Positions 45,800 through 57,699 of a stretch of DNA of 64,000 nucleotides are shown piece after piece; position 1 is the stretch's first letter, and the number at the start of each line of letters is the position of its first letter. The notes under the pieces were generated by a model, which saw only the letters and a program-made list of their open reading frames with translations, searched no databases and was not told where the DNA came from. A program made the position numbers and the translations under genes. Source of the stretch: Tenodera sinensis (Eukaryota; Arthropoda; Insecta; Mantodea; Mantidae); NCBI GenBank assembly GCA_030765045.1, contig CM060964.1, positions 140,574,868 through 140,638,867 of the forward strand. The letters run 5' to 3'.

Positions 45800-47120
45800 T
45801 AACAGAATAATACATGGAGAAATACCGGAAGAATGGAAAGTGGCAATACACAAAAAAGGAGATAAAAGAAAATGTGAAAATCACAGGGGCATTTCAATTA
45901 CAAGCACATTCAGCAAACTTTATGGTCGGATACTAACAAAACTATTGGAAAAGGAATGTGAAAATATAGAAATGGAAGAACAATCTGGATTTAGAGCAGG
46001 GAGATCGTAATAATTTATTCTGTGTAAGACAAATGATAGAGCAAAAAGAAAGCTACTAATTATGCATAAATATTGAAACGGCATGTGATGGTGTACCACT
46101 AAATAAATTATGGAAAACTTTAGATGAATCAACAATTAATGGGAACCTAACAAGAGCAATCAACATTATATAAAGGATCAATATCAAACATACAAGTAGA
46201 AAATAAATTAACAAAAGTCTTTGAAGTCACCAAAGGATTGCGACAAGGATGCAGCATATCGCCAGCTTTGTTTAAAATAAACCTGGGCGTATTACGGAAT
46301 CGGAAAAGGAAATGTCAAGGGATGGGAATACCAGTTCAAAGCACGTGTTTACTCATTAAGTTTTGCAGATGATCAGATGCTATTAGTACAAGACCATGAA
46401 GACATATGAACAATGGGGGCTTAAGACTAATGTTAAGAAAACTAAATATTTATGTATTGGAGAACAGAAAGAATCAATACAATTCTACAGTGGAGAAGAA
46501 ATAGAATTAAGCATCGAGTTTATCTATTTACGGACAAAAATAGATCAGACAGGGAAAATTGTAGAAGAAACAAAGCATAGAATTTCCGAAACAAAGAAGG
46601 TAATAAGCGCATTAAATGCTATGCGGTGGGGGAAAATATCAAATAATAGGAAATTACAGATTTATAAAACAATAATCCAAAGTACGAGTATCCTTACATG
46701 TGGTGCAGAGGTATGGCAAATCCCAACCAGAGAAAAAAGTAAAATTCTAGCTACAGAAATGGATGTATTGCAGAGATCTGCTAAAAAATTAAGATTGGAA
46801 AGAATAAAAAGAAAGTAAAATAAAAATAAAAAATAAAGGAAATTATGAGAGTAAAAGAAGAACCAGATATGTTGGATATTATAGAGAAGAAAGGACTACA
46901 GTGGTATGGGCACGTTAAAAGAATGCCAGAGGAATGACTGCCAAAGAAAATATTGGAACGGATACCAGAAGAAGGAAGAAAAAGGAGACGTCCGATGACA
47001 ACTTGGGTGGATGATGTTCAAGCAGCCTTAGCATAAAGAACCCAGGACAATGGAGAAACAGAGGCATGGAGTTTGGCTTCCGGAAGACGACGCCAGCTGT
47101 TATAAACCGGAGAAATGATT
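45800..47120 (+). pseudogene. second non-LTR retrotransposon remnant (RT to C-terminus)
   Basis: Reading across frames gives IIHGEIPEEWKVAIHKKGDK, CENHRGISITSTFSKLYGRI, EEQSGFRAGRS, a degenerate RLRQGCSISPALF-like block near 46240, FADDQ near 46365, then KTNVKKTKYLCIG, LSIEFIYLRTKIDQTG, SILTCGAEVWQI, ILATEMDVLQRSAKKLRLER, QWYGHVKRMP and RKRRRPMTTWVDDVQAA. These are RT motifs 2-5 and the C-terminal region of another insect LINE type, distinct from that at 29640. The 5' end is truncated, and there are at least ten stops and frame changes, so it is older than the first LINE. The clade is not assigned. Confidence 0.82.
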
Positions 47121-47734
47121 AAGTCTATTTTTTATAATTAATATAAATATAATTATATAACTAATATAATTATAGTTATTAGTATTCGATGCACATTGAA
47201 ACACAATATAAGTTAAATAATTTCGATAAGTAGTGTTTCAGTTCACATACCTATTGGTAGTTTTGTGCTTGAAGTAAATCATAAATTTGAGTGAGAGAAC
47301 TTGATAAATCCATCATTTTTGTTAATAAATCACTTAAGGCTCAAACATATTTACTTTATTAGCATAAAATGTTAAAAGGTATGGGTAACATTGCAATGAC
47401 TACAAAAAGGTTTACTAAATGGTACAATAAAATGGTTAAACTAGTGTTTCTTGATTTTCTCAAAAGTAATCCCTTATCATTCTCATGCCTTCAAATAAAA
47501 CTACCCACTGCACAAATGTGACTTTTTATGAGATCAGATGCTAAGAAAATGCATGAGTTTGTCAAGAAAACGTATTTGTGCTTATATTGTTTCAGACGAC
47601 ACGAGGTTAATCCATGTACATAGATCAGAAAACTGAAGAGTATGTGACCATAAGCATCGTACACCACTGCAGCTTCAGGCAGCACTCCTCGTCCTTATTA
47701 TAAAGACATTTCAATTTATTGTGCACTAAAGCTT
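47121..47734. other. unassigned AT-rich sequence
   Basis: Begins with an AT-rich ATAATTATATAACTAATATA tail of the LINE remnant; the rest has no recognised feature. Confidence 0.4.
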
Positions 47735-48345
47735 AAAGCAAGGCCAGAGGTGTTATTACCACGGCACTTGTTCAACTTTATGATACTGATAGTCCAGCCT
47801 ATCAGTGGCATGTACTGTTGGTCTGTGGATTGCAATTCAAACTTCATGACGGACTGAATAGCCAACATTCTCAGACTAAAGCGACACAAGAATACTATCC
47901 CTACTAATGATTGGAATAAAAGAGGTCACTACGTGGTGTCCACATGGCCATTGGAACCAATGTTTCTAAATTTCAGGCGAGCATTACGTGCTTTAGAGTT
48001 CCTCAAGTAAAGAAAAACATTCCCTGGTACAATACCGATTATAGCTCGGGAATCTGCCAAAGGAGGTTAAACTTGCTGATCCTAACGTCAACGAACCCGC
48101 TCGCATAGATATGCTTATACGGATGTAACTGTTCCCGGCTCTGCTAACTGAAGTATGACAGAGGAAAAGTGACGATCTACTCACAGTAAAACACACACTG
48201 TTGGGTTGGATACTGTCGGAACCAATAAGAACTTCGAGTTTGAATTGTGCGCCATGAACGAAGACTGTGACCTGGATTGCAAAATGAGCGACTTTGAACA
48301 TTGAAGGGTTGACTACAGCTAAACTTGTCATTGATAAAAATTCCC
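47735..48345 (+). pseudogene. BEL/Pao retrotransposon aspartic protease-region fragment
   Basis: Plus-strand frames give ITTALVQLYDTDSPAYQW and LLVCGLQF (relatives have LLD.GSQ, so the active site is lost), then VSKFQASITCFRVPQVKKNI and PWYN, and after frame changes PKEVKLADPNVNEPARIDML and HTLLGWILSEPI. This order is that of the peptidase region (DUF1758-type) of BEL/Pao pol proteins, followed by its LGWI.SG.I end. Neither LTRs nor RT are seen: it ends at the T-rich repeat at 48360. Several stops and frame changes show decay. Confidence 0.72.
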
Positions 48346-48361
48346 GCTACCATCGCTTCAG

Positions 48362-48410
48362 TTTATTTATTTATTTATTTATTTATTTATTTTTTATTTA
48401 TTTATTTATT

Positions 48411-48453
<43 letters not shown>
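48362..48453. repeat. (TTTA)n and poly(T) tract
   Basis: TTTA repeats followed by about 40 T. Confidence 0.95.
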
Positions 48454-48454
<1 letters not shown>

Positions 48455-48829
48455 GGTGCGCGAGTGAACATTTACTTTCAGCGTAGTCTTCTTATTTTCT
48501 CAAAATGTGGCCCATATTGGTTGCCTAACTTTTCACTTCCATTGGCTTGGCCCCTTAATCCATATTAACGACAGGGCAATATGTAGGGTTATTAGGCTAT
48601 TTTATGGAAATGTAGGACACAATGGTAGGACATTTGACAAAAATGTAGGACATTATCGCTCAATGCAAAAATAAGATAAAGTTATAATTCAAATGCTTAA
48701 ATATATACCCAACAGACCTATGCACTTATATTTTCTTAATGTCCTGAGACGTACAATGTTAAATGTGATCATCAATAGTCAGTCATACTTCTCCAAAGAA
48801 TCAATCCTGCGCAAAACATTTAACTTGTT

Positions 48830-49170
48830 TGAAATATAATCAAGAAATTCAACACAACTGAAGTTTTTAAAACTATACTTCATTAAAACAATACCTTTGA
48901 TCGAATCAATAGGTAATCTGTTCCTTTCATCTATTTACCGTGCTCTTATTAGTGAAAATATTCTTTCAACGTTAGAGTAGTGTGCAGAAACATGTTTCCT
49001 TCTTCCTGCGTTGAAACACTTGTACTTTAACGACAGTGCATCGTTGAATTTGCATTTTCGTTTTGGCCTTTTTGGCTTGTAACAAAAGCATTGTGAATTA
49101 GCTGTTAACTTTCCACTTGCTTTTTCTTCGATAATCAAAATGCAAATGGAAGAGTGATAGTAAAGCATCG
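48830..49170 (-). pseudogene. hAT transposase C-terminal dimerisation-domain fragment
   Basis: The minus-strand frame contains KRKCKFNDALSLKYKCFNAG, HYSNVERIFSLIRAR and, after one stop, IDERNRLPIDSIKGIVLMKY. The SN.ERIFSLI....DERNRL...S.KGIL..K pattern is the hAT C-terminal dimerisation region. The catalytic part is missing and at least one stop interrupts. A neighbouring motif, AATGTAGG, is repeated on both sides (48560-48660 and 49345-49430) and may represent element ends. Confidence 0.7.
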
Positions 49171-49805
49171 CTTTGCTTTGCCTCGAAGTGCAAATGCTAC
49201 ATTGCCAATCTCTCGTTCAATGGTACTAATGCACTAGTATCCTCTTTGACGATAATTATTGGTGTACCGAGTTGCTGTTGCGCCTAATAACCAACCATTC
49301 ATTTTTATTTTGCCAGTTCATTTACTAACGACCATTGCTTGTTTCTGAAAATGTAGGGCATTAGGGACTTTTCAGAAAGTCCCCCCCCCGCCCCCAAACC
49401 CGAACAAACGGTTAAAATGTAGGGAATATCCGGGAATTTGCGGACATCTGGTAACCTTAGCAATATACATATGCTAAGGGCAGCATTTAAATTATGTTAA
49501 TTGCCAAGTACACTGATAATAAATGTGTAACTAAACTGTTATTACAAATCCCTTAGTTAAAAAGTAACGTGACAAAACTCATTTTTGATATGCTCTACTG
49601 ACCAAAGAAGATCAATATCGCGAGGACCATTTTAGGTAGGCGGAGGGAGCAGATATGCGTATATTGCAACCGGAAATACTAGTTAGCCGGTTTGCGATGT
49701 TCTTGTGGAGGTGTCAGTTTGGTAGCATATTCCTTAGCTACTATGTGCCTACTCCGCGTTAGGACTAGCTTCTTGGTCCACAGGAAGCCAGGTTTAAGTA
49801 CTTCA
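49171..49805. other. unassigned sequence
   Basis: AATGTAGGG-type repeats and a C run (49380-49388); no gene recognised. Confidence 0.4.
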
Positions 49806-49807
49806 TG

Positions 49808-49985
49808 ATAACCGAGCGGTAACGTCTGTGGCCCACATTCGGGAGGTCGCCGGATCGATCCCCGTTGCCAGTCTTCCTGACCCATGGCTTTTTCGGAGGT
49901 TTCCCCGGTCCGCCAGGCAAATGTTGGGAATGATTTTAATATCCTGTGCATTTACTGTCCCTCCGTTTCGTTAATCATTTGAGAC
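49808..49985 (+). mobile_element. tRNA-derived SINE, first family
   Basis: ACCGAGCGGTAACGTCTGTG, CGGGAGGTCGCCGGATCGAT and GCTTTTTCGGAGGTTTCCCC correspond to the head and body at 40900. A deletion has removed the A-box GGATGGCTCAG. Confidence 0.65.
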
Positions 49986-51139
49986 GGGAACTTCTATGTA
50001 TATATATTTGTAATTTTAGAATCAGAATGTAAATATAAGACTTTTAGGTATAAGTATAATTTTGTATTATAAATTGTGTAGAGAAGCCGCCTCTTGAAAG
50101 TATGTTGACCTGAGCACATTTCTGAAGGCCAGAGGACAAACCTCTTTTGTCATCTCGTGCCGAGGCACGTTTTGCCTAAAGTCCAAGGACACAGCTGGGG
50201 AATATACACCCCTCCCCCATAACGGGACTAGAGAGAAAGTGCGGGGGTGAGATACATAAATAGAAAAAATTGGAAGGGAACGGGACTGACGGCCTGTTTG
50301 TTACGAGGTCGCTACGAGGGTGAACCTGTATCGCGAATATGTAGAGTTTCGCGCCAAAAACGTCGATGTCTGAAAGGCGACAGTGATTAGCGTAAGGTGA
50401 AGTAAATAGCGATCTTAAAACGCAATACCAGAAACTCGCTCAGGTCGGCATTTCGAGGCAATGACGTGGGGGAGAGTAAAATCAGAAAACGTCTGTGCTG
50501 TGTTTGTCATCTAACCTCGCGCCTGAGAAATATCCTACTCATGCCTACCTAATCCCAAACAAGATCAACGCAGCGGCGCACAGCGGAGAGGCAGCTACTG
50601 CACCGGATGAGCTAGCAAGGCATTTCATGTGACAGGAAGGAGACTGTCACAAAAGTGGCACCCAATGTACACTGTAACCACAGTGACTGCAACAAGTGGC
50701 TTCACAACCTCGTTACACATTTTATTTCACCCTTCATCCCCTTATGTTTATTTGAGGTTTGGAAACGTCGACGAGCGCCGCGGTAGCAACACTGCACGGG
50801 AAAAGTATGCGCTCTGGAAATTTGGTCCCCCCAGGTTGGAGGTGAGCCTACTAGCCCCCCCCCCCCCCTCCCTCACATGGGATTGTACAAGCCCGAGGGG
50901 GGGGGATGAGCCGGTTTCCGAGTCCCGCGACTCTCTCAGGAGCACGAGCCCGAGGGATGGGAGAGGAACCAGGCTGAGCCAGCCTCAGTGGTGCCCATTA
51001 GTGGTACCCTTCCGACCGCCCTTAGGATCCATTCGCCTAATCTATCCTCTCGGGGGGTGTCCCCTCAGGAGCATTGGCACAAAAGTTCGCCTTTCGGTCA
51101 AGGTGCTAAGTCCCCTTCTTCAAGTTGTCAGTGAGTCAT
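49986..51139. other. unassigned, GC-richer sequence
   Basis: A 178-codon plus-strand frame (50629-51165) is Pro/Ser/Arg-rich and crosses C and G runs; it has no recognised domain. The stretch 50820-51110 resembles SINE or LINE body sequence. Confidence 0.4.
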
Positions 51140-51795
51140 ACTTCAAGTTAACTGAGATAGACTAACCATTTGCAGAAATAGTTTCATTACACATTAGGCG
51201 TACAAGGGAGAAACAGATAGCCGTATCGACGGTCAGAGGTTCATATGGGGATCGATAGGTATATGCTCACCTTAAAGTTCGATACTCTTTCCATTATAGA
51301 AACAGAAACAACTGCATAGCGTCCGCGCCTTAAACATGATAAAAGCGTTGAAAGATACAAACTAATAATGGCTTTCCCAGAAACGACCGATGCCACAAGG
51401 AGGAGCTATCTGAAATAAATTGCGCGTTTTCGTGAAATAATACTCTTTGTGCTATAAACGTTAGCGCATTTGCTGTTCTTTACCCATTATAGACAATTAC
51501 ACAAGTGCCTTCTTCCAAATGTGAAGGTCTTTATAGGCTATTTACAGAATATTCAAGATAATAATTACACATGTGTGCACATATGTCTCAAATATGCTGT
51601 TTTAATCAAAATCGTTAAGAACTATTTCAGGAAATAAAATACTGAGAGATGAGGAAATTCAGCACATGATAGTGCATGCACACACACCTTTCGTGTCTTT
51701 TTACTCCGGGAGGCTCCAAACATACATTTCCAGTGAAATCCCGACATCCTAGTTTAGGGTGGAATATAATACCTACTAAGTTCAATAGTAAAGAA
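51140..51795 (+). repeat. dispersed non-coding repeat, copy 3 (diverged)
   Basis: Shares with copies 1 and 2 TGAGATAGACTAACCATTTG (their TTGAGATAAAC..TTTG), GCAGAAATAG, CATTTCCAGTGAAATC and GGGTGGAATATAATAC, and ends in AATAGTAAAGAAAGTAAA. Internally shortened and diverged. Confidence 0.5.
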
Positions 51796-52130
51796 AGTAA
51801 AAAGTGTGAATTACTGAAAATTTGCAGAGGTAACAGAAAAGCTATTTCAAATAAATTGTTTTATAGCAATCTAAATTTTTGTATAGCAAGTCATCTCCAG
51901 TTAATAAAAGTTATTGCCGAATCGAGAGAACTTCAAAGGCTACTCCTAGAAAACTAAATATACATAACTGGTCATGTAAATGCCACATTAAATCAACGAA
52001 TTTTGAACAAAATCAATAAAACCATTTTGCAGAAAATCAAATATTTGGAAAAACTTTTCATGTAAAGGGAACTTTGGGACAAAATAATTAACTAAAAAAT
52101 AATCATTTTAATAATGTGTGCGTAAACACA

Positions 52131-52132
52131 CA

Positions 52133-52190
<58 letters not shown>
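52131..52190. repeat. (CT)n microsatellite
   Basis: About 30 CT dinucleotides with one CC interruption. Confidence 0.95.
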
Positions 52191-52523
52191 TTAAACGTGT
52201 CTTACATTCACACGGCCCTCTTGACCAATCATCCTTTATTTGTATGTAGTTTCTCCAAAATATATTTCTAGAGCATTATTCTCTTAGATAATTCAAGTTA
52301 ATTGAAATAAACGTTTCCATTTACTATTTTCACCATACACTTCATCAAAATTACAGCGGGAACACCGATAGTAGAAAATGTTTCCAGCTGGTCACTGTAT
52401 GGGGCCTTGAAATTTCATGACATCACGATAAGTAACTGAAGGTTGTCGGTATTTCTAAATAGCAGATGTGTCATTCACATGCCGTCTTTCACAACTCAAT
52501 CTTCTAAAAATGATTCCTACCTA

Positions 52524-54136
52524 AGAAGTTTTCACGTTATGAAGGCACAATGGCTCTTATGGAGAATCAGCGCGGCGTTGCCGTAGCGATTACCGTGGTT
52601 TTGCTAGTTGATTCCTGAATTACTGTTCAAATCTATCGCTGTCCATTTCATCATGATAATCAACAGAACCTTTTTTCAAGAAAACAAGTTTTGCGCCCTG
52701 TATAAATCGTACCATCCACATGCAATATTGCAAATCGTGGTCCGCGAGCAGTAGGTGATTTAAGACCAGTGGATAACCCGGCAAAAAGCGCTTCCTATCC
52801 TTCCAAACTTTTGATACAGTGTGCCCTACATTTACCCAACTTTCATCAAGGTACACGATTTTCCTTACTTCTTTGCTGAATTGTTTTCTTTTCCGTAAAC
52901 AGGAATGTCGCCGCACTATAATATAATTTGTCTCAACCATAAACGACTTATTTCCTCTGTTTTCAAAATGAAATCCCATTTCCTCCCTAAGCTATAAAAG
53001 GTTGAATATCTAAAATTTGGCAGGTCCTCATCCTCATTGACTTTTTTCAACACGGTCAGAATTGTAGGGCGAGCACTTTGAAATAGAAATTCAAGAAATT
53101 TGTGCCATATTTGCGTTCAAAATGATCATATTTTATCTTCTGCTGGTTTTGCATGTAAGCCGCGGTGTAGTGATGGGACCCTCTTTACATTCTTTTCTTA
53201 ATATAAAAAATGTAGGCCTACTTACACCAGTCGCCTTATGAAGCTCACTAACAATAAACGAGTCACTGTATCCGGGGTTCTTTTTCTTTCAATAATCATA
53301 CACTCTAAGAATTGTTTTCCGGTCGCCACTTTTAATAATTTCGCCTTTTTTTCTGCGATCCATTCCGCACTGATCACTTAACTGCAATGCACATAATTAC
53401 CAGAGCTTGTAAAACTCGCTCACGCCTCAGGTTCCCAAAACCTATTGAAAACCTGCGCTGAAGTACAATGGCTTATCGGCCCTTCAACTGTCGCACCACA
53501 TCTGGTTTTCATCATCTCCAAGACACGAGGACCGGCTTTCGTTCGGCGCGCCGCAAACATTTCCCTTTAAATGGTGATTCATGGATACTTCGGTACTGGA
53601 GACGTTCTATATGTGTATAAAAAATAATTTCGTTATTTCCTTGACAACTTTGTCGCTGGAAGTTTTTACGTGGACTTACAGAACGAGAATTAGCCAGCGA
53701 CGACATTTTCCACTGTATAAATGAAGAATCTTAACACTTTGTTTTAAACTTTATTTATTTAGAAAAATATGTTTAGACATATTGATATAATTTAAATACC
53801 AACGTGGCCTACAAAAGCAAGCGAATAATCCAGATTTTTTTCATTGCAATTATTTCGATTTGAAACCATGTTTTGACGTTCGGAGCGAGAAAGATGTTAA
53901 AAAATCTGCTTTCAACTAAATTTTAGATTTTATTATTTTAAAAACTATACAATTATATAAAAGGTTTATCGTGCATGCCATAGTATTCTTCGACACATTT
54001 CACACCGAAATGCATGTTCATACTTTATCTTAGTCGCATTTGAAAACACGCACATTTGGCAACAGCGCACGTGAATCTTCCATAAGAATAGCATGGTCCA
54101 TAAGAGCCCGTTGTGCCTTCATAACGTGAAAATTCC
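52524..54136 (-). mobile_element. Tc1/mariner-superfamily element with visible TIRs, 1.6 kb
   Basis: The left end AGAAGTTTTCACGTTATGAA continues GGCACAATGGCTCTTATGGA; the right end read in reverse gives GGAATTTTCACGTTATGAAG and GCACAACGGGCTCTTATGGA. Inverted repeats of about 35 bases thus flank the transposase remnant. TA lies directly outside both ends (52522-52523 and 54137-54138), as expected for this superfamily. Between the transposase and the right end, 53366-54090 has no recognised coding content. Confidence 0.82.
52620..53365 (-). pseudogene. DDE transposase remnant (Tc1/IS630-like superfamily), copy B
   Basis: The start at about 53362 reads MDRRKKGEIIKSGDRKTILR and VYDY before a stop, equivalent to the N-terminus of the copy at 22730. 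The best-preserved part (52979-52620) reads MGFHFENRG, NYIIVRRHSCLRKRKQFSKE, IVYLDESWVNVGHTVSKVW, then KRFLPGYPL and GAKLVFLKKGSVDYHDEMD. YLDESWVN.GHT contains the first catalytic Asp. The DYH.EM block near the end is followed by a stop, and the last catalytic part is missing or degraded. It lies within TIRs, so this copy defines the family's ends. Confidence 0.82.
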
Positions 54137-55129
54137 TATAGGTTATTCTCCTACCCAATTCATGTTACATGTTTGCCAAAACAACCTATTGCTCGTATTC
54201 CACATTTCCTTGCACATGCGCGAGAGATACCTACATTAGGCTGAAGCTATAACCACATCTTTTAAAAGCTTTAAAATTCCGTTCTCTTTGCGCATCCATG
54301 AGAAAAAATAACGAATAGAGCTGTATAGCTGGGAAGGGACGTCCACTTTTAGCGCGTAACATTTGCGCCTTTGGGATCTAAACACACGTGGTTGAGACAT
54401 CCGCATTTTGAAGATGCCCATCCCACACAGGATTTCATGACTTCCATTTTGAAGATAGTGTTAACATTACAGATATGGCAACCGATACAGGGATGCACTC
54501 TATTTATTTTGTAGCTGCTCGTGAACTTCCATGGCAAAACAACAAAGTATGAACAGTAAGAAACTATGAAATATGTATTAGCTTTCGTTTTGGTTCTTTT
54601 TCTCTAGCAAATGCTGGGAATAGAGCCATTGCAACTTCATTCCATGTAGCCGTTGGGTTTTTTCTTTTTTTTTTTTTCTTTCTTTCTTTTTTTTTAATTT
54701 TATTTTTTATTTTTATTCACCTTTCCATTCATCGACTTCGCCTGCATTTAATATCATCCTCTTCCTCACTATCATACCAGGTGCTTGGCTGACCACCCGC
54801 TTCCAGGTCTTCACTCTGTACGATCCATAGATTCCACTGCTCCCCAACAGACATCTGACCCTGGGCACCGGCTTGTAAGCCCTAGGAGGTGTAAGTCCTA
54901 CATAAGGGGAGAGTAAACAGATAAAGAGCAAGAATTTTTATTTGTTTAATCATTTAGTCAGACGAGGTAGCCAATAACGCAGGACGAGTTTTAATCTCAT
55001 TGATTAATCTCTGTGAGGCCATCTTTACAATTACATAGACACTGAGAAGCAGAATGGGACCTAAACGTGCTGATAAGGTGAAGCGTTCCGCTTATCTTGT
55101 TATGCTAGAGAATTGAGTGCCCAATTTCC
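54137..55129. other. unassigned sequence
   Basis: 54225-54300 resembles the CTTTTAAAGCTT..CCGTTCTCTTTGC block of the dispersed repeat. A T-rich tract lies at 54656-54715. No gene recognised. Confidence 0.4.
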
Positions 55130-55470
55130 AGATAACAGGGCCGACCTTTCTGAACCATGGGTGTTTTTCGGGGGTTTCGCCGGATCGTTAAGTGAATGCT
55201 GGGAAGAATAATTACATCCCCTGAATCTCCTGCCCCTCCATTTCACCTCACTTTTTATTTCATTTCAACTTTCATCCTCGTTGGTTATTTCAGGGTTGTA
55301 AGGGTCAGCGGGAGTTTCGGAGTGCATCGGGGAGGTCTTGGAGTCCCATCACAGACAACCGCATGTGGGATTTGGGGCACAAGACCGAAGCCTTCCGTAT
55401 CCAGGTAGCTTAGCAGGTAACAACCCCCTACCGTCCGACATGACATTACGTTGGAGGACGTTAACAACCA
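55130..55470 (+). mobile_element. composite SINE sequence
   Basis: CATGGGTGTTTTTCGGGGGT and TTAAGTGAATGCTGGGAAGA match the body of the first SINE family, GCATGTGGGATTTGGGGCAC matches the second, and the end GACATTACGTTGGAGGACGT is the shared 3' end. The tRNA-like head is degraded. Confidence 0.6.
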
Positions 55471-55668
55471 AAACAAAGAGAAAAAGGTAACAACCCCGAA
55501 GCCTCCTGTGGAACCGGTCTAATTAGCCAGCAGGGGGGTGGAATGGGTATGCGTAATCTTTTCCATAAATTTCATCTAACGCTAAGCTGGTGGCGAAAGT
55601 TACAAAATTAGGGACTTGCACATACCTACTATTCCAAAAATGAAATCGGAAAGTTTCTGAAGTATATA

Positions 55669-56823
55669 CAGGCTGATTCAAAAATTTCGTGACATTTTCC
55701 TCATATCGTTAATGTATGCATTTGTTGTAGGTAACTGGAAACTATGCTGACATTAGAGGAAAAGTTAACTGTCGTTTTCGCTCGTATCCGAGGATTGACT
55801 CACTAGCAGGCCCAAGAAGAATTGACTAGAAACTTCAGGAAACCAGATCCTAGCAGGGAAACTATTAGAGATCTGGTGCTGAAACTGAAACAGACAGGAC
55901 CTGTTGCAGTGGGAGGCTGGCTACAACACCTGCAAACCATCACACGGAGTCCCGGTGCGTCAGCAGCGAGCTGGGTATTTCCCAAAGCACTGTATGGCGT
56001 ACCTTGCGGTTCAAACTGCACACATGCCCTTATCACACCCAGCTTGAACCAGAGGACTATGCAGCTCCACATGCTGTGTGTGATGACCTGTTAAATGCCA
56101 TTGAAAATGGCGACCTCATGGGACACGTGTTGTTCAGTGATGAGGCAGCATTCCACACAATATGTGGATATGTCAATAGGCGTAATTGTAGGATTTGGTC
56201 AAACGCCATACAGTTGCAAGTTGCAGTTGCAGAGAGACACTCCAAAGGTGAATGTGTGCCTGGGAATGACATAAAAAAACGCCAACCTTTACGGGCCTTT
56301 CATGTTTGCGGAACCATCAATAATTGGAATTACGTATCTTGACATGCTACAAAAATTCCTGAAAGTGCAGGTGGCACAGAATGCAGTACAAGATGCTGCG
56401 GTTTTCCAGCAAGATGGTGCACATTTTGTCATCATTTTTAGTGACCACCTCAATGAAGTTTTACCTGGTAGGTGGATCGGTCGTGGTTCACCGAGAATTT
56501 GAGCGGCCCGCTCTCCAGATCCGACATCACTGGACTTCTTTGTCGGGGTTTGATCAAGTCCAAAGTGTATGCAGTGAAGACCAATGTGTTACACCAATTG
56601 ACAAACCAAATAGTTGCTGCGGTAGCTTCAATCACACCAGCTATGTTGGCAAACATATACACAACAAAAATGGAGTCTGTGCCATGACTTATGACTTAGA
56701 TGGTCACCACATTGAAATGTACTGAGTTGATCATCCAGTGGTCATTACTTTCCATGTGTAATAAAAGATTTGGCATATAACATTGTTTTCACGAAAATGT
56801 CAAGAGACTTTTGAATCACCCTG
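55669..56823 (+). mobile_element. Tc1/mariner-superfamily element (DUF4817-type transposase) with TIRs and TA
   Basis: The left end CAGGCTGATTCAAAAATTTC followed by GTGACATTTTC pairs with the right end, which read in reverse is CAGGGTGATTCAAAAGTCTC and TTGACATTTTC. TA flanks both ends (55667-55668 and 56824-56825). The 1155-bp length fits one transposase gene. This is the most clearly delimited complete element of the window. Confidence 0.88.
55744..56724 (+). pseudogene. Tc1/mariner-superfamily transposase, frame-broken
   Basis: In order: MLTLEEKLTVVFARIRGLTH then NFRKPDPSRETIRDLVLKLK (N-terminal DNA-binding region of the DUF4817 type), VGGWLQHLQTITRSPGASAA, then DLMGHVLFSDEAAFHTICGY and VNRRNCRIWSN with the first catalytic Asp, FQQDGAHF with the second, PGRWIGRGS, and after frame changes RSDITGLLCRGLIKSKVYAV, LTNQIVAAVASIT and GHHIEMY at the end. 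Relatives read FSDEA.F...G.VN..N.R.W, FQQDGA..H and RSPDLTPLDFFLWG..K..VY. At least five frame changes and a stop right after the start show inactivation, though coverage is nearly full length. Confidence 0.85.
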
Positions 56824-56844
56824 TATTTGGTTAGCCAATGCTGG

Positions 56845-57165
56845 ATCCTGATATGGTTGGTGACTGTTTTGCTGAGGACTTTATGGCAGTGATACCCGTC
56901 TCGGAAAAACTACAGATGTTTAGCGACTATTTAGTGGAAACTTACATCGACGAAAATGTACACTTTCCTCCTTCCATGTGAGCAGAACTAAGTTGCAATA
57001 GACAGAGAACTACCAACGCTTGCGAAAGTTTCCACAACAAATACAATGAGCACTTCTACTTCTGCAGCCGAGATCTATATAGATTTCTTGAGGTACTGAA
57101 GTAAATTCAGATGGATATTAAAATTGCAATCAACTCCTCAATAAATAACAAAAAGGAAAGGTCTT
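56845..57165 (+). pseudogene. MULE-type transposase C-terminal fragment
   Basis: One frame reads DPDMVGDCFAEDFMAVIPVS, LQMFSDYLVETYIDENVHFP, a stop, then CNRQRTTNACESFHNKYNEH and LYRFLEVLK. The RT(T)N.CE.FH..........H motif behind a WA.. block is typical of MULE transposases in insects. The DDE core and the zinc finger are absent. It begins directly to the right of the element ending at 56823. Confidence 0.65.
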
Positions 57166-57699
57166 AACCACACTTGAAACTCATGGTGCAAGTAGAAAAT
57201 TTCAAAGCTGGATAAATTTCAAGAATGGAATACGTGAAGCCGAATTCTTATGGAATCAAATCTGGAAATGCATGGAAGTAAAATGTAAAAGGAAAATGCA
57301 TCTTACTTTAAAGATGAAAATACATATTACAGTATGAGATGGGTTGAAAATGTACAAAATAACGAAGCATCTAAATGCGGATGTATTGTGAGTAAATTAA
57401 AGAAAGAAACAAATAACGACGAAGCCGATAAATGTGGAATCTTTGGAGTGTGAGCCTCTTCGCCTCCTCGTGGTGCACTCTGGGTAAGGATAAACGAACT
57501 GGAACAAGAACCACTAATTCAAATTTAAGCATTAGAGGTTCATTTTCTTTTGGTATTAGAGTTGTGTTTCTTTGTTATTAATCATGAACGCCAAAAGTGT
57601 TTAGCATATTCCACTAGAAGCATGCTTCATTAAATATTATAAACACCTAACTGGAACTGTTACCTGCTTTGACCGGGAGGCTTCGGGGCTATGTAATTA
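57166..57699. other. unassigned sequence
   Basis: May hold the degraded remainder of the MULE fragment; no clear motif. Confidence 0.35.

Noticed and set aside
47993..48331. Minus-strand frame of 112 codons
   Set aside because: It is antisense to the BEL/Pao protease-region fragment, which shows ordered family motifs on the plus strand.
50629..51165. Plus-strand frame of 178 codons
   Set aside because: Pro/Ser/Arg-rich, crosses C and G homopolymers, and has no domain or splice support.
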